Origin: G963665215 sp963665215
GTDB lineage: Bacteria > Chloroflexota > Dehalococcoidia > Lucifugimonadales > CAUZJF01
Reading direction: 5' to 3'
Assembly: GCA_963665215.2 (NCBI GenBank)
Contig: CAXXWW010000003.1
Location: forward strand, 246,174-310,173
DNA: 64,000 nucleotides
The stretch's first letter is position 1. Every line of letters begins with the position of its first letter. The notes beneath the pieces were generated by a model. It was not told the origin of the DNA. It worked only from the letters and a program-made list of their open reading frames with translations, and ran no database searches. A program made the position numbers and the translations under genes. Below, in pieces: positions 17,700 through 24,984 of this stretch.

Positions 17700-18474
17700 A
17701 TGAGGCTGGAAAACAAAGTCGCACTGATAACCGGCGGAGGCTCCGGGATCGGACAGGCCACCGCGATGCTGTTCGCCAATGAGGGCGCGCGGATAGTGGT
17801 AGCCGATCAGAACGAAGCCGCCGCGCGGGGGTCGGTGAAGGCGATCGAGGATGCAAGGGGCGAGGCTATAGAGATAACGGGTGATGTTGCCGATGCCGAC
17901 GACGCGGAGCGGATGGTGGCAACCGCCGAGCGGCGATTCGGCGGGCTAAACGTCGTGGTCAACTGTGCCGGCATAACGCATCGTAGCGCCCTGGGCCCAA
18001 ACGCCTCGCCGGAAGAGGTCTGGGACCGTGTGATGGACGTGAACCTTAAGGGCACCTATCTGGTCTCATGGCAGGCACGGCGTGCCTGCCATGAGGCGAT
18101 CAGGTGGCGGGTCCATAGTCAACCTGGCATCCGTCATGGCCCTGGTGGGTGTGAGTCACCAGACCGGTCGTGGCTTTGACCCCTACCCACCATCGAAGGC
18201 AGGCGTTGTCCAGTTCAGAAGGAACCTGGCCGTCGACGTCGCCAGGGATAATATACGCGTCAATAGCATATGTCCAGGCCATGTCTGGACCCCCCTCATC
18301 GACGCTCTGACCAGCGACCCTGAGATGCTCAAACAGTTCGAGAGCAAGTATCCCCTCGGACGGCTCGGGCGTCCCGAGGAGGTGGCCTACGTCGCGTTGT
18401 TTCTGGCCTCGGACGAGTCCTCATTCGTAACCGGAACGTATTTGCTGGTGGACGGGGGATTCGCGGCCCAGTAG
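17700..18474 (+). pseudogene. Short-chain dehydrogenase/reductase, frameshifted at a perfect palindrome
   Basis: Frame one (ATG 17700 after GGAG) gives ALITGGGSGIGQATAMLF, the NAD-binding TGxxxGxG, and NCAGITHRS. Frame two carries GGGSIVNLASVMAL with the catalytic Ser, PYPPSKAG with Tyr and Lys, and a normal C-terminus ending LLVDGGFAAQ. The shift lies in the 27-bp palindrome 18067-18093. Everything else matches a ~255-residue classical SDR. All catalytic residues survive, so loss appears recent. Without frame correction the product would stop at 18179. Confidence 0.85.
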
Positions 18475-18547
18475 ACCGGGAGTCCGCTGGCGGTATCTCC
18501 GTTGTGGGGGCACCCGGGCTACCCCATGCCCGTCACGAAGCACCAAA

Positions 18548-19750
18548 CTATGCCAGGCGGAAGGAGCTGCCGGCGATGTGGCGCGTCCCCCCGAAATTGT
18601 TGCCATCGTCCTCCATGAAGTAGTAGGCCGTGAAGATGCGCCCATCATCTAATTGGGTCGCCACCGGGTAACCCAGGTCCCAATCGCTGGCGTCGGCCCG
18701 GATGACCGCCTCGGTTGACCACGTATCACCGTCGTCCTCGCTGACAATCAAGCCCATTCCGAACGGGACTTTTCTTCGACCGAAGATCACGACAATGCGT
18801 CCGTCGCGCAGTTGCAGGGGCCAGGGCGAACGATAGCGGACACCGTGCTGTCTGGCCCCTGACCAGGCGTATTGACGGCTCAACGACGCCCACGGCGAGT
18901 GGCCCCACCGTACGATCGATTCGGGACGGCTCCAGGTATATCCGCCGTCGTCGGAATATGCCATCACTATTACATTGTTTCTCCCGCCCGCAATGTGGAG
19001 CATGTAACATTGCACGCGGCCACTGGGTAAAAGCAACAAGCGGACGTAGGTTATGATTCCCACGTCTTCGTCGGGGTCCCGAGCTATCTCGGCCATATAG
19101 TCCCAGGTAAGTCCGTTGTCATCCGACCCGTACAGGGCCGGGACGTTCCCATCTTGGGAGCCTGCTACCGCCAGCGTACCGTCCGGAAAAACAATAGGTG
19201 GCATGGCGTCGACAATTAGCGACTTGAACGGCGGCGGCGGTTGAACGCGGGTAGGCACCTCTTCCCAGTTGCGGCCACGATCGGCCGAGCGGAAGGCATA
19301 GTTCTCGTAAATCGGGCCTCCGCGCAGGTCTTTTCCCTCCGCCAGAGGGAAGTGCTTTAAAAGGACCACGGAGCTGGGGCTGGTCAGGTCGATCTCTTCG
19401 CGTACCACGCCGGGCTCGTCAGCACGGCCGAAAATGGCCTTCTTTTCTCTCTCCGACATGGTGTTATCCCACACGACCACATCGTGCTCTCGGTCCCACG
19501 TTTCGCCATGGTCGAGAGATCGCTGCAGCAAGAAAACACCCCGATTCTGGTACAGGCTATGGTACAGGGACATCCCATCCGCGTAGGTGCAGGGGGCGTG
19601 ACAATGCATAACCACGATCTCGCCATTGCCGAAATTCCGAATGAGGTACTGGCTGGCATGGGCGCAGTAGGTCTCCTTGCTGTGACAGACCTTGCTGTGA
19701 CAGACCTTGCTGTGCCGCATATCTGTGAGCTCTGGCGTGGCACGGCTCAT
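18548..19750 (-). CDS. Asp-box sialidase-like protein (intact copy)
   Basis: 400 aa from the ATG at 19750, which follows GAGGGACC. Asp-boxes SLDHGETW, SADRGRNW, SDDNGLTW, SDDGGYTW and SEDDGDTW indicate a six-bladed sialidase-type propeller (BNR repeat). FGRRKVPFGMGLIVSEDDG and RSPWPLQLRDGRIVV are strongly conserved with the other two paralogs here. No signal peptide is present. The family contains exo-sialidases and other glycan-active or lyase enzymes; the Arg triad cannot be assigned from sequence alone. A 15-bp tandem duplication (19681-19710) adds five residues (HSKVC) near the N-terminus. Confidence 0.85.
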   Translation of the reverse strand: MSRATPELTDMRHSKVCHSKVCHSKETYCAHASQYLIRNFGNGEIVVMHCHAPCTYADGMSLYHSLYQNRGVFLLQRSLDHGETWDREHDVVVWDNTMSEREKKAIFGRADEPGVVREEIDLTSPSSVVLLKHFPLAEGKDLRGGPIYENYAFRSADRGRNWEEVPTRVQPPPPFKSLIVDAMPPIVFPDGTLAVAGSQDGNVPALYGSDDNGLTWDYMAEIARDPDEDVGIITYVRLLLLPSGRVQCYMLHIAGGRNNVIVMAYSDDGGYTWSRPESIVRWGHSPWASLSRQYAWSGARQHGVRYRSPWPLQLRDGRIVVIFGRRKVPFGMGLIVSEDDGDTWSTEAVIRADASDWDLGYPVATQLDDGRIFTAYYFMEDDGNNFGGTRHIAGSSFRLA

Positions 19751-19793
19751 TGTGGTCCCTCGCATTTCTCGCTCAGGCTATTGGGAATCGCGT

Positions 19794-19862
19794 AGTGAAA
19801 GCCGCCTCCGCTGCCCATCGAACGCCAGTTCACTACACCGACAGATGGTTTTGTCCGCCTGG
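19794..19862 (+). repeat. Remnant of an IS1380-type element end
   Basis: AGTGAAAGCCGCCTCCGCTG and, further on, GACAGATGGTTTTGT match the 3' flank of the IS1380-type transposase at 38110-38165 with several mismatches. The rest of that end is found in diverged form at 22424-22500. Confidence 0.55.
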
Positions 19863-19933
19863 TTGCTCGGTTGAGCAAGTTGCAGGATTACCCAAGCTTT
19901 CATGAATCAAAAAGGGGTGTGGGCAGGTGAGGG

Positions 19934-20284
19934 TTAGGGGCGGTAGTAATCGCAGATACGTTGCCAGTTATAGCCACTTTCTCGAAGGGTTATCTTGCAA
20001 ATTTCCATGTATTCCCATCGCTCAATAACTCTGCGGACGGCTGGATTGAGGGCTTGGAGTTCGAGTTCTCGTCTACAGAGGCTTTCCAACTGGGACGCGC
20101 TTATATATGTTGTAGTTGAGAGTTTGAGGCTGGGGCTGGCCGAAATAACTGCCTGGTCTGACGCTTCGACCTGGTCAATGCAGTCGGCGACCGAATCAAA
20201 CCTGGAGCTGCTTGAGGCAGCCTGGGCAGTGCATCCTCATAGCAAAACCAAACAACCGGTGACAAGAAGGAATGCCTTGGACAT
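19934..20284 (-). pseudogene. Small secreted lipoprotein with a TGA inside its signal peptide
   Basis: Reading from the ATG at 20284 (after GAGGGGG) gives MSKAFLLVTGCLVLL, then a TGA at 20237-20239, then GCTAQAASSSS and a continuous 101-codon frame ending ICDYYRP before TAA. The layout (short basic start, hydrophobic stretch, GC immediately after, Ser-rich linker) is a classic lipoprotein signal with the lipobox Cys right after the stop. The downstream part (LEALNPAV-type helix, RRVIERWEYMEICKITLRE, ESGYNWQRICDYYR) is well formed. One base change would restore the gene. No family was recognised. Confidence 0.65.
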
Positions 20285-20447
20285 AGGAAGCCCCCTCGTG
20301 GCAAGGATGCGCTTGTCACAGACGCAGATCCCAAACCCTTACGGGACCACTCGGGGGCAAAAGGCACCCTTTTATACGTTCCCCGCAAAGGCAAGGGACG
20401 TCCCGTACGGATTCGGAACCGCGTCTGTGACAACAGGGGGGATTATA

Positions 20448-21422
20448 TCACGTAGGGGAGTAGGCGACTTGAAGTGCGATCAGGCTCAGGTAGCAGTGGG
20501 CGGTGACCTTTCGCCAGCCTCTTACAGTGATATGGTTCAGCGAACGCTGACCTTTGAGCCGGGAGTACGCACGTTCAACAGCAGTCCTCTGCTTTTTGAG
20601 GCTCCGGTAGCCTGCAAGAGTGGCCTGGCGGCCTTCTTGTGCCAGCATATGGACAGAGGTGGCGGGGATGTCGATAACGGGGTCGGCATTGTACTGGCGT
20701 CGTACCAGATGGAACATGGCTCTGGACGCATAGCCCTTGTCCGCAATAATGAAGCGCGGGTGAAAACGAGGGACCTCTCTACGAGCTTCTCGCAACACAT
20801 TGGATGCTCGCTTCGAATCATTAACATTCCCTGCGCTTACATTGGCGGCAATCGGCATTTCAGACTCGCAGTCTACCAAGAGGTGCAACTTCCAACCGTA
20901 GGTATATTCTTTGGAACCTTGCGAACCCTTCTTGATCGACCAGCCGGCGTCTGGATCAGTCTTCGGCTTCTTTCCCCCATTGCTCCAAGCTTTCAGGGTC
21001 GTGCTGTCCAGCGCCACGCGCTCACCGAATCCAGGCAATTCGGAATAGTGCCGCCGCACAAAGCTACGCGACACGTCCTTGAGTCTAGGCAGGACCTTGG
21101 GACTGGCAAGCCTCTTGAAAAAGCGGCTGAACGTAGCCTTGTGGGGGATGTCCAAGACGGTCTCAATGCCTACCGTTCTTGCGATGTAGGGGTTCCGGTG
21201 GAGCACGCGGAGGAGCTCAGCGGTAGAGGAGAGACCCAAGTAGTATTTGACGACGAAGCAATGCCACAGCACCCAGGCCGAGTGGCCCTTCGGGCCTCGG
21301 CGCTTGGGTCCGATCAACGCTTTTACGACCGCCGCATCATCGAGTTTCCCAAAAAGCGTTTGCAGTTCGCCGACAAGCAGCGGTTCTGCGACAGCTTCGA
21401 GTATGGTAGACTGAAACGACAA
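20448..21422 (-). CDS. IS5-like (DDE) transposase
   Basis: 324 aa. The N-terminal DUF772-type domain includes GPKGHSAWVLWHCFVVKYYLGLSSTAELLRVL and ends with PHKATFSRFFKRL. The DDE core has VALDSTTLKAWSNGG, FIIADKGYASRAM and the C-terminal Glu helix TAVERAYSRLKGQRSLNHITVRG. It looks complete. It starts at a TTG (21422), with a Shine-Dalgarno AAGGA that is locked in a hairpin with the start codon (see 21419-21438). Terminal inverted repeats were not identified with confidence. Confidence 0.85.
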   Translation of the reverse strand: MSFQSTILEAVAEPLLVGELQTLFGKLDDAAVVKALIGPKRRGPKGHSAWVLWHCFVVKYYLGLSSTAELLRVLHRNPYIARTVGIETVLDIPHKATFSRFFKRLASPKVLPRLKDVSRSFVRRHYSELPGFGERVALDSTTLKAWSNGGKKPKTDPDAGWSIKKGSQGSKEYTYGWKLHLLVDCESEMPIAANVSAGNVNDSKRASNVLREARREVPRFHPRFIIADKGYASRAMFHLVRRQYNADPVIDIPATSVHMLAQEGRQATLAGYRSLKKQRTAVERAYSRLKGQRSLNHITVRGWRKVTAHCYLSLIALQVAYSPT

Positions 21423-21438
21423 GGATGCATGTCCTTGT
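21419..21438 (-). promoter_or_regulatory. Hairpin pairing the transposase start codon with its ribosome-binding site
   Basis: ACAAGGA and TCCTTGT form a 7-bp stem with a 6-nt loop. On the mRNA strand the 5' arm contains the AAGGA ribosome-binding site and the 3' arm contains the TTG start codon, so the fold would hide both. IS elements are known to use such structures to block translation from read-through transcripts. Confidence 0.55.
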
Positions 21439-21497
21439 GCAGCCCCATCGGTTCTAATCTTGCCAGAGCAGGCCGGTGGGCGCTGGGTTTCAATGGG

Positions 21498-21583
21498 CGG
21501 GGGAGGCGGGATTCGAACCCGCGAGACCGAGTTGGCCTACCCGTTTTGCAGACGGGTGCGATAAACCACTCTGCCACTCCCCC
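21498..21583 (-). tRNA. Class II-shaped tRNA with GCA (Cys) anticodon
   Basis: The acceptor stem GGGGGAG/CTCCCCC is perfect. The anticodon stem CCCGT/ACGGG is perfect, with loop CTGCAAA giving anticodon GCA. The T arm GCGGG-TTCGAAT-CCCGC is perfect. Between them is a long variable arm, AGGCC-AACTC-GGTCT, with a 5-bp stem. The discriminator base is G. The D stem has one A-C mismatch (12-23). Ordinary tRNA-Cys is class I (short variable loop) and usually has U73. A long variable arm with G73 is what SerRS expects. CCA is not encoded (next bases CCCA). It may be functional or a drifting copy. Confidence 0.75.
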
Positions 21584-21608
21584 GCCGAAGACTCTATTAC
21601 ACGCCCCT

Positions 21609-22100
21609 CTATGCGTCCTCAACGGGCGTGAACTCAAAGGTACTTCGGGCTATCTTTGTAAAACCGACGGCGCTCGTCAGTACGGTCCCAATAACTGCGA
21701 GCGGTTGCTCGACACCAAGATGCAAACCAGCATCTCGGAGATTGTCGAGTATATCCTGGGCCTTGACCAGATTTTCCTCCGCGCCACCCCACTGAGTTTG
21801 TTGACCCCTCCACACACGTATCGCCGCTTCGGTTATCAGTCGCGGGCGCTCAGACGCCCCTATTTCATCAAGTGCGGCACCAATCTCGTGAATCGTCCCA
21901 ATGGTGCCGGGTTCAGGAGCAGGGACGATGTCCCCCTGGCTTTGGAGCAAAGAACCAAGCGACTTTATCGCCTCCTCCTGCTGCTCCAGATCGCTACGGT
22001 CCATCCTTATTTCACTAATCAACTCCAAGCCAAGATCGTAGGCCGCCTGGTCGCCATCATTAACCCAGGTCGTCATCATTCGCCGCACGTAACCCCTCAT
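21609..22100 (-). CDS. Hypothetical helical protein
   Basis: 163 aa from the ATG at 22100 (preceded by GGGGG); a GTG at 22109 is also possible. It appears mostly helical, with ELISEIRMDRSDLEQQEEAIKSLGSLLQ and EENLVKAQDILDNLRDAG, ending in a short hydrophobic turn (PLAVIGTVLTSAVGFTKIA). No family was recognised. It is transcribed divergently from the HTH gene at 22181, so the 80 bp between them could hold a shared regulatory site. It lies just downstream of the tRNA. Confidence 0.65.
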   Translation of the reverse strand: MRGYVRRMMTTWVNDGDQAAYDLGLELISEIRMDRSDLEQQEEAIKSLGSLLQSQGDIVPAPEPGTIGTIHEIGAALDEIGASERPRLITEAAIRVWRGQQTQWGGAEENLVKAQDILDNLRDAGLHLGVEQPLAVIGTVLTSAVGFTKIARSTFEFTPVEDA

Positions 22101-22180
22101 GTAGCGCACCCCCGCATTGTTAGTGTCTTAGCAGTACTGGCATGTAGTACTACAACACACTTCTGGGCGACACACAAGTC

Positions 22181-22423
22181 ATGATTCGGGATTACGTGTT
22201 CACTATTCAGGAAACAGCGGATGTGCTGTCGGTAAACCGAGAAACTGTCAGCAGGTGGCTGAAGGCGGGCCGCCTGTCTGGAGAGAGTATCGGTGGGGCG
22301 GTCCTCATACCGCGATGGGCGGTGGAGATGCTGAGAGATCAGAGGCAGGCACAGAGGAGAGGGCGGCGACAGGGGAAGGGCGAAACAGGAAAAGAGATTC
22401 AATCATGCAACACGCTGGGTTGA
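22181..22423 (+). CDS. Excisionase-like helix-turn-helix protein
   Basis: 80 aa. FTIQETADVLSVNRETVSRWLKAGRLSGESIGGAVLIPRWAVEML is a typical HTH_17/excisionase-family DNA-binding domain (MerR-like winged helix). The tail after residue 53 is basic and low in complexity, and may be fused in from the IS remnant that begins at 22424. Such proteins regulate phage or island excision or act as small transcription factors. No integrase is present nearby. Confidence 0.75.
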   Translation: MIRDYVFTIQETADVLSVNRETVSRWLKAGRLSGESIGGAVLIPRWAVEMLRDQRQAQRRGRRQGKGETGKEIQSCNTLG

Positions 22424-22500
22424 CGGGTTTCGTGAGTGATACTACCATGGCTTTCGTCGAGAAGGTACCTTGCTTGGGGCCAGGCAGTCTGATATGGGAA
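22424..22500 (+). repeat. Remnant of an IS1380-type right end
   Basis: GTGAGTGATACTACCATGGC and CTGATATGGGAAATCTCGG are diverged versions of the right end of the IS1380-type element at 38200-38272 (terminus TTGATATGGGTAATTCCGG). No transposase is attached. Confidence 0.6.
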
Positions 22501-22607
22501 ATCTCGGATGAAGCAAGGGGTTCTCCCCCCCTTCCAGTGCGAGAAGGAAAGGAGGCGAAGACGCCTAGTTCTACCTGGTCCCGTAATCCCGGAAAGGAAG
22601 ACAGCTG

Positions 22608-23417
22608 ATGCTTAGTTATGACCAGGTCATGCACTTCAATACGTTTGGGTTCCTGAAGCTCCCACAGCTCTTCACGCAGGAGGAGATGGACACCATCACG
22701 CGCGAGTCAAAGGAGATCATGGCCGAGCAGATCCCTGACTTCGATGGAACGAAGACTGTGGGCCTATCGCTGTTCGCGGAACGACGACCTTTCCTCGCCC
22801 AGCTTGTTGACGATGACCGGATCCATGACATCCCGGAGCGAATCATTGGGCCGGACTTCATGTTCGCAGGCTCTGGGGGGCATTTCTGGGTGGGCGATAC
22901 GCCCTGGCACGGAGGCGGCCATGTGAAAAAATGGCCCTTACGCGCCATAAAGATCTCGATGTACCTCGAGCCGCTGAACGAGGGCAATGGCTGCCTGCGC
23001 GTCATCCCCGGGTCGCACCGAAACTACCTCAGGCAAGTCGACAGCAGATGGGACCAGGCGCCTGATTACCTAGAGAGTCTGAGAGACTCCAGGTTGTACG
23101 ATCCAGATTACAGGCCCTTCGGCGTAAAGCCCTCAGAGGTGCCGTTTTTCCCCTTGGATTCGCAGCCCGGAGATGTACTGGTGCACACAGAGGACCTGCT
23201 GCACGCTTCGTTCGGTGGTCCTCATGGGCGCTACCAGGTCGCTTTCAACTTCTACGCGAATGCCAGGACGGACGAGCAGATCCACTATCTCCTGGAGCAG
23301 TTCTACTCGGGCCCGGAGCTTCGTCCGGCGGAGTCGTACGTCAACAGCGACAGGCCGCGCATTCGGAGGATGGTATCGAGACTGGTGGAGATTGGCTTCA
23401 AGACGGCCAAGCTATAA
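22608..23417 (+). CDS. Phytanoyl-CoA dioxygenase (PhyH) family protein
   Basis: 269 aa, start after GGAAAGGAAG. It is a double-stranded beta-helix Fe(II)/2-oxoglutarate enzyme by sequence: MHFNTFGFLKLPQLFTQEE, ISMYLEPLNEGNGCLRVIPGSHR, GDVLVHTEDLLHASFGGPHGRYQVAFNFY. His199 is the likely distal iron ligand and Arg208 the co-substrate anchor. The first facial ligands appear as His101-Gly-Gly103, where most members have HxD. This may mean a changed metal site (see findings). Family members hydroxylate small organic molecules. It sits directly upstream of the third sialidase-like gene on the same strand (130-bp gap). Confidence 0.85.
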   Translation: MLSYDQVMHFNTFGFLKLPQLFTQEEMDTITRESKEIMAEQIPDFDGTKTVGLSLFAERRPFLAQLVDDDRIHDIPERIIGPDFMFAGSGGHFWVGDTPWHGGGHVKKWPLRAIKISMYLEPLNEGNGCLRVIPGSHRNYLRQVDSRWDQAPDYLESLRDSRLYDPDYRPFGVKPSEVPFFPLDSQPGDVLVHTEDLLHASFGGPHGRYQVAFNFYANARTDEQIHYLLEQFYSGPELRPAESYVNSDRPRIRRMVSRLVEIGFKTAKL

Positions 23418-23547
23418 CACCCACTATCATTAAAGGCAAGGGGCGAGTTGCATTTCTCGGGGCGGGCGTCAGGGCGAACGGCGTGCACTACCCTTGCCTA
23501 GCCAGCTTCCCCTCGACCAGTGCACTGAGTAAGCAGGAGGTACCACG

Positions 23548-24777
23548 ATGAAGCGTGTCACACCAGAGCTCACAGATATGCGCCACATCAAGCTCTGCTA
23601 TAGCAAGCAAAGATACTGCGGGCATCCGTGCCAGAGCGGTATCTTCAACTATGGCAACGGCGAGATCGCGGTGTTGCACTCCCACGCGCCCTCCCGGTAC
23701 CAGGTCCCGGACGACGTCAGCCATTCCTTCACCACCGGCTACGCCAGCCGGGCAAAGATTCTACTCCAGCGGTCTCTCGATGGCGGCGATACCTGGCCGA
23801 GAGAACACGACGTGGTGGTGTGGGATGAGTCCCGTCCCTTGGAAGAAAAGCGTGCAATCGTACACCGGGCCGACGAGCCGGGTGTGGCCCGCGAACAGAT
23901 CGACCTCACCAGCCCGGACGCGGCAGTGTACTTTACCCGCGCGTTTACCGGTCCGGCCAATCCGGACGGGCAGCCCACCATGGAATGCTTCGCCTTCCGG
24001 TCAGGGGACCGGGGCCGCACTTGGGAGGAGGTGCCCACGCGCGTCACTAATCCAACCCATCCACATTCTGCGGGCGTTTCTCAAGATGGCCATCCGCTGG
24101 TGCAGTTCCCCGACGGTACGCTCATGACCGCGATGCACTTCCACGACCCTAATAATGATTTGGGTCCGGGTGGCGTGGCTGTCTACGGCTCTGACGATAG
24201 TGGCCTCACCTGGGAGTACCTGGCCGAAGTGGCAAACGAGCCAACGGGTCTGGGGTGGCCCGCTTACCAACGCTTGATCCTGCTGCCCAGCGGCCGGTTG
24301 CAGTGCTATATGCTCGCTATGGGTGCCCAGCGTTGGCAAGTGATCCAGATGAATTACTCTGACGATGGCGGCTATAGCTGGAGCGAGCCGAAGCCAATTG
24401 TGGCCTGGGGCCAATCGCCCTGGGCGGCCCGTCGTAAGCCGGACATGGCGCACCGCGGCGGGCCGTTTTACCGCTCGCCCTGGCCGATGCAACTGCGTGA
24501 CGGCCGGATCGTGGTGCTATTCGGGCGTCGCAAGCCACCCTACGGCCTCGGGCTGATCGTCAGTGAGGACGACGGGGCAACCTGGTCAGCACAGGCGATT
24601 ATCCGAGACGATGGGAGTGGCTCGGATTTGAGCTATCCGGTCGCCACGCAACTGGACGATGGGCGTATTTTCACCGCCTACTACTTCATGGAGGACGATG
24701 GCAACAGTTTTGAAGACGTTCCCGGGCAACAACGGGGGACGCGCCACATCGCCGGCAGCTTCTTCCGCCTGGCATAG
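23548..24777 (+). CDS. Asp-box sialidase-like protein (third, divergent copy)
   Basis: 409 aa, start after GGAGG. Asp-boxes are SLDGGDTW, SGDRGRTW, SDDSGLTW, SDDGGYSW and SEDDGATW. It shares the MKRVTPELTDMRHIKLCYSKQRYCGH start and the AGSFFRLA end with the other two copies but is clearly more divergent, with small indels such as the insertion DVPGQQRG near the end. It is predicted to be a cytoplasmic six-bladed propeller. It follows the PhyH gene and may be cotranscribed. The substrate is unknown. Confidence 0.85.
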   Translation: MKRVTPELTDMRHIKLCYSKQRYCGHPCQSGIFNYGNGEIAVLHSHAPSRYQVPDDVSHSFTTGYASRAKILLQRSLDGGDTWPREHDVVVWDESRPLEEKRAIVHRADEPGVAREQIDLTSPDAAVYFTRAFTGPANPDGQPTMECFAFRSGDRGRTWEEVPTRVTNPTHPHSAGVSQDGHPLVQFPDGTLMTAMHFHDPNNDLGPGGVAVYGSDDSGLTWEYLAEVANEPTGLGWPAYQRLILLPSGRLQCYMLAMGAQRWQVIQMNYSDDGGYSWSEPKPIVAWGQSPWAARRKPDMAHRGGPFYRSPWPMQLRDGRIVVLFGRRKPPYGLGLIVSEDDGATWSAQAIIRDDGSGSDLSYPVATQLDDGRIFTAYYFMEDDGNSFEDVPGQQRGTRHIAGSFFRLA

Positions 24778-24834
24778 CCCGGCGCTTTGGCAAGTCGGGG
24801 GAGACATCCGCAGAGCTCGTCTTACGCTGCGCGT

Positions 24835-24976
24835 CTACTCGAACCGCAGCGCATCCGCCACGTTTACGCGCGCGGCACGGACAGCCAACGAGAACAGAGC
24901 GACCAGCCGGGGCGCGTCGGGGACAGCATCGAGTAGTCCCGAGCCGACGCCAAATTGCTCTCCTAAGAAATCGCGA
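24835..24976 (-). pseudogene. ABC-transporter permease (FtsX/MacB type), C-terminal remnant
   Basis: About 46 codons ending ARVNVADALRFE before TAG match the conserved end of FtsX-like permeases (A-R-x-x-P/V-x-x-ALRxE). Upstream is GSGLLDAVPDAPRLVALF. No transmembrane helices remain, because the frame is cut near 24976 beside the next gene. It is a leftover of a deletion. Confidence 0.5.
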
Positions 24977-24984
24977 CGTGGACG

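Noticed and set aside
21323..21637. Minus-strand frame containing VAEWFIAPVCKTG
   Set aside because: This is the translated tRNA gene, a known annotation artefact.
19995..22184. A 729-codon open frame on the plus strand
   Set aside because: It runs antisense across the lipoprotein relic, the transposase and the tRNA. Its composition and content are those of a shadow frame.
22181..22423. The HTH protein as evidence of an active prophage or integrative element
   Set aside because: No integrase, structural or replication genes are present nearby; the domain alone is not enough.
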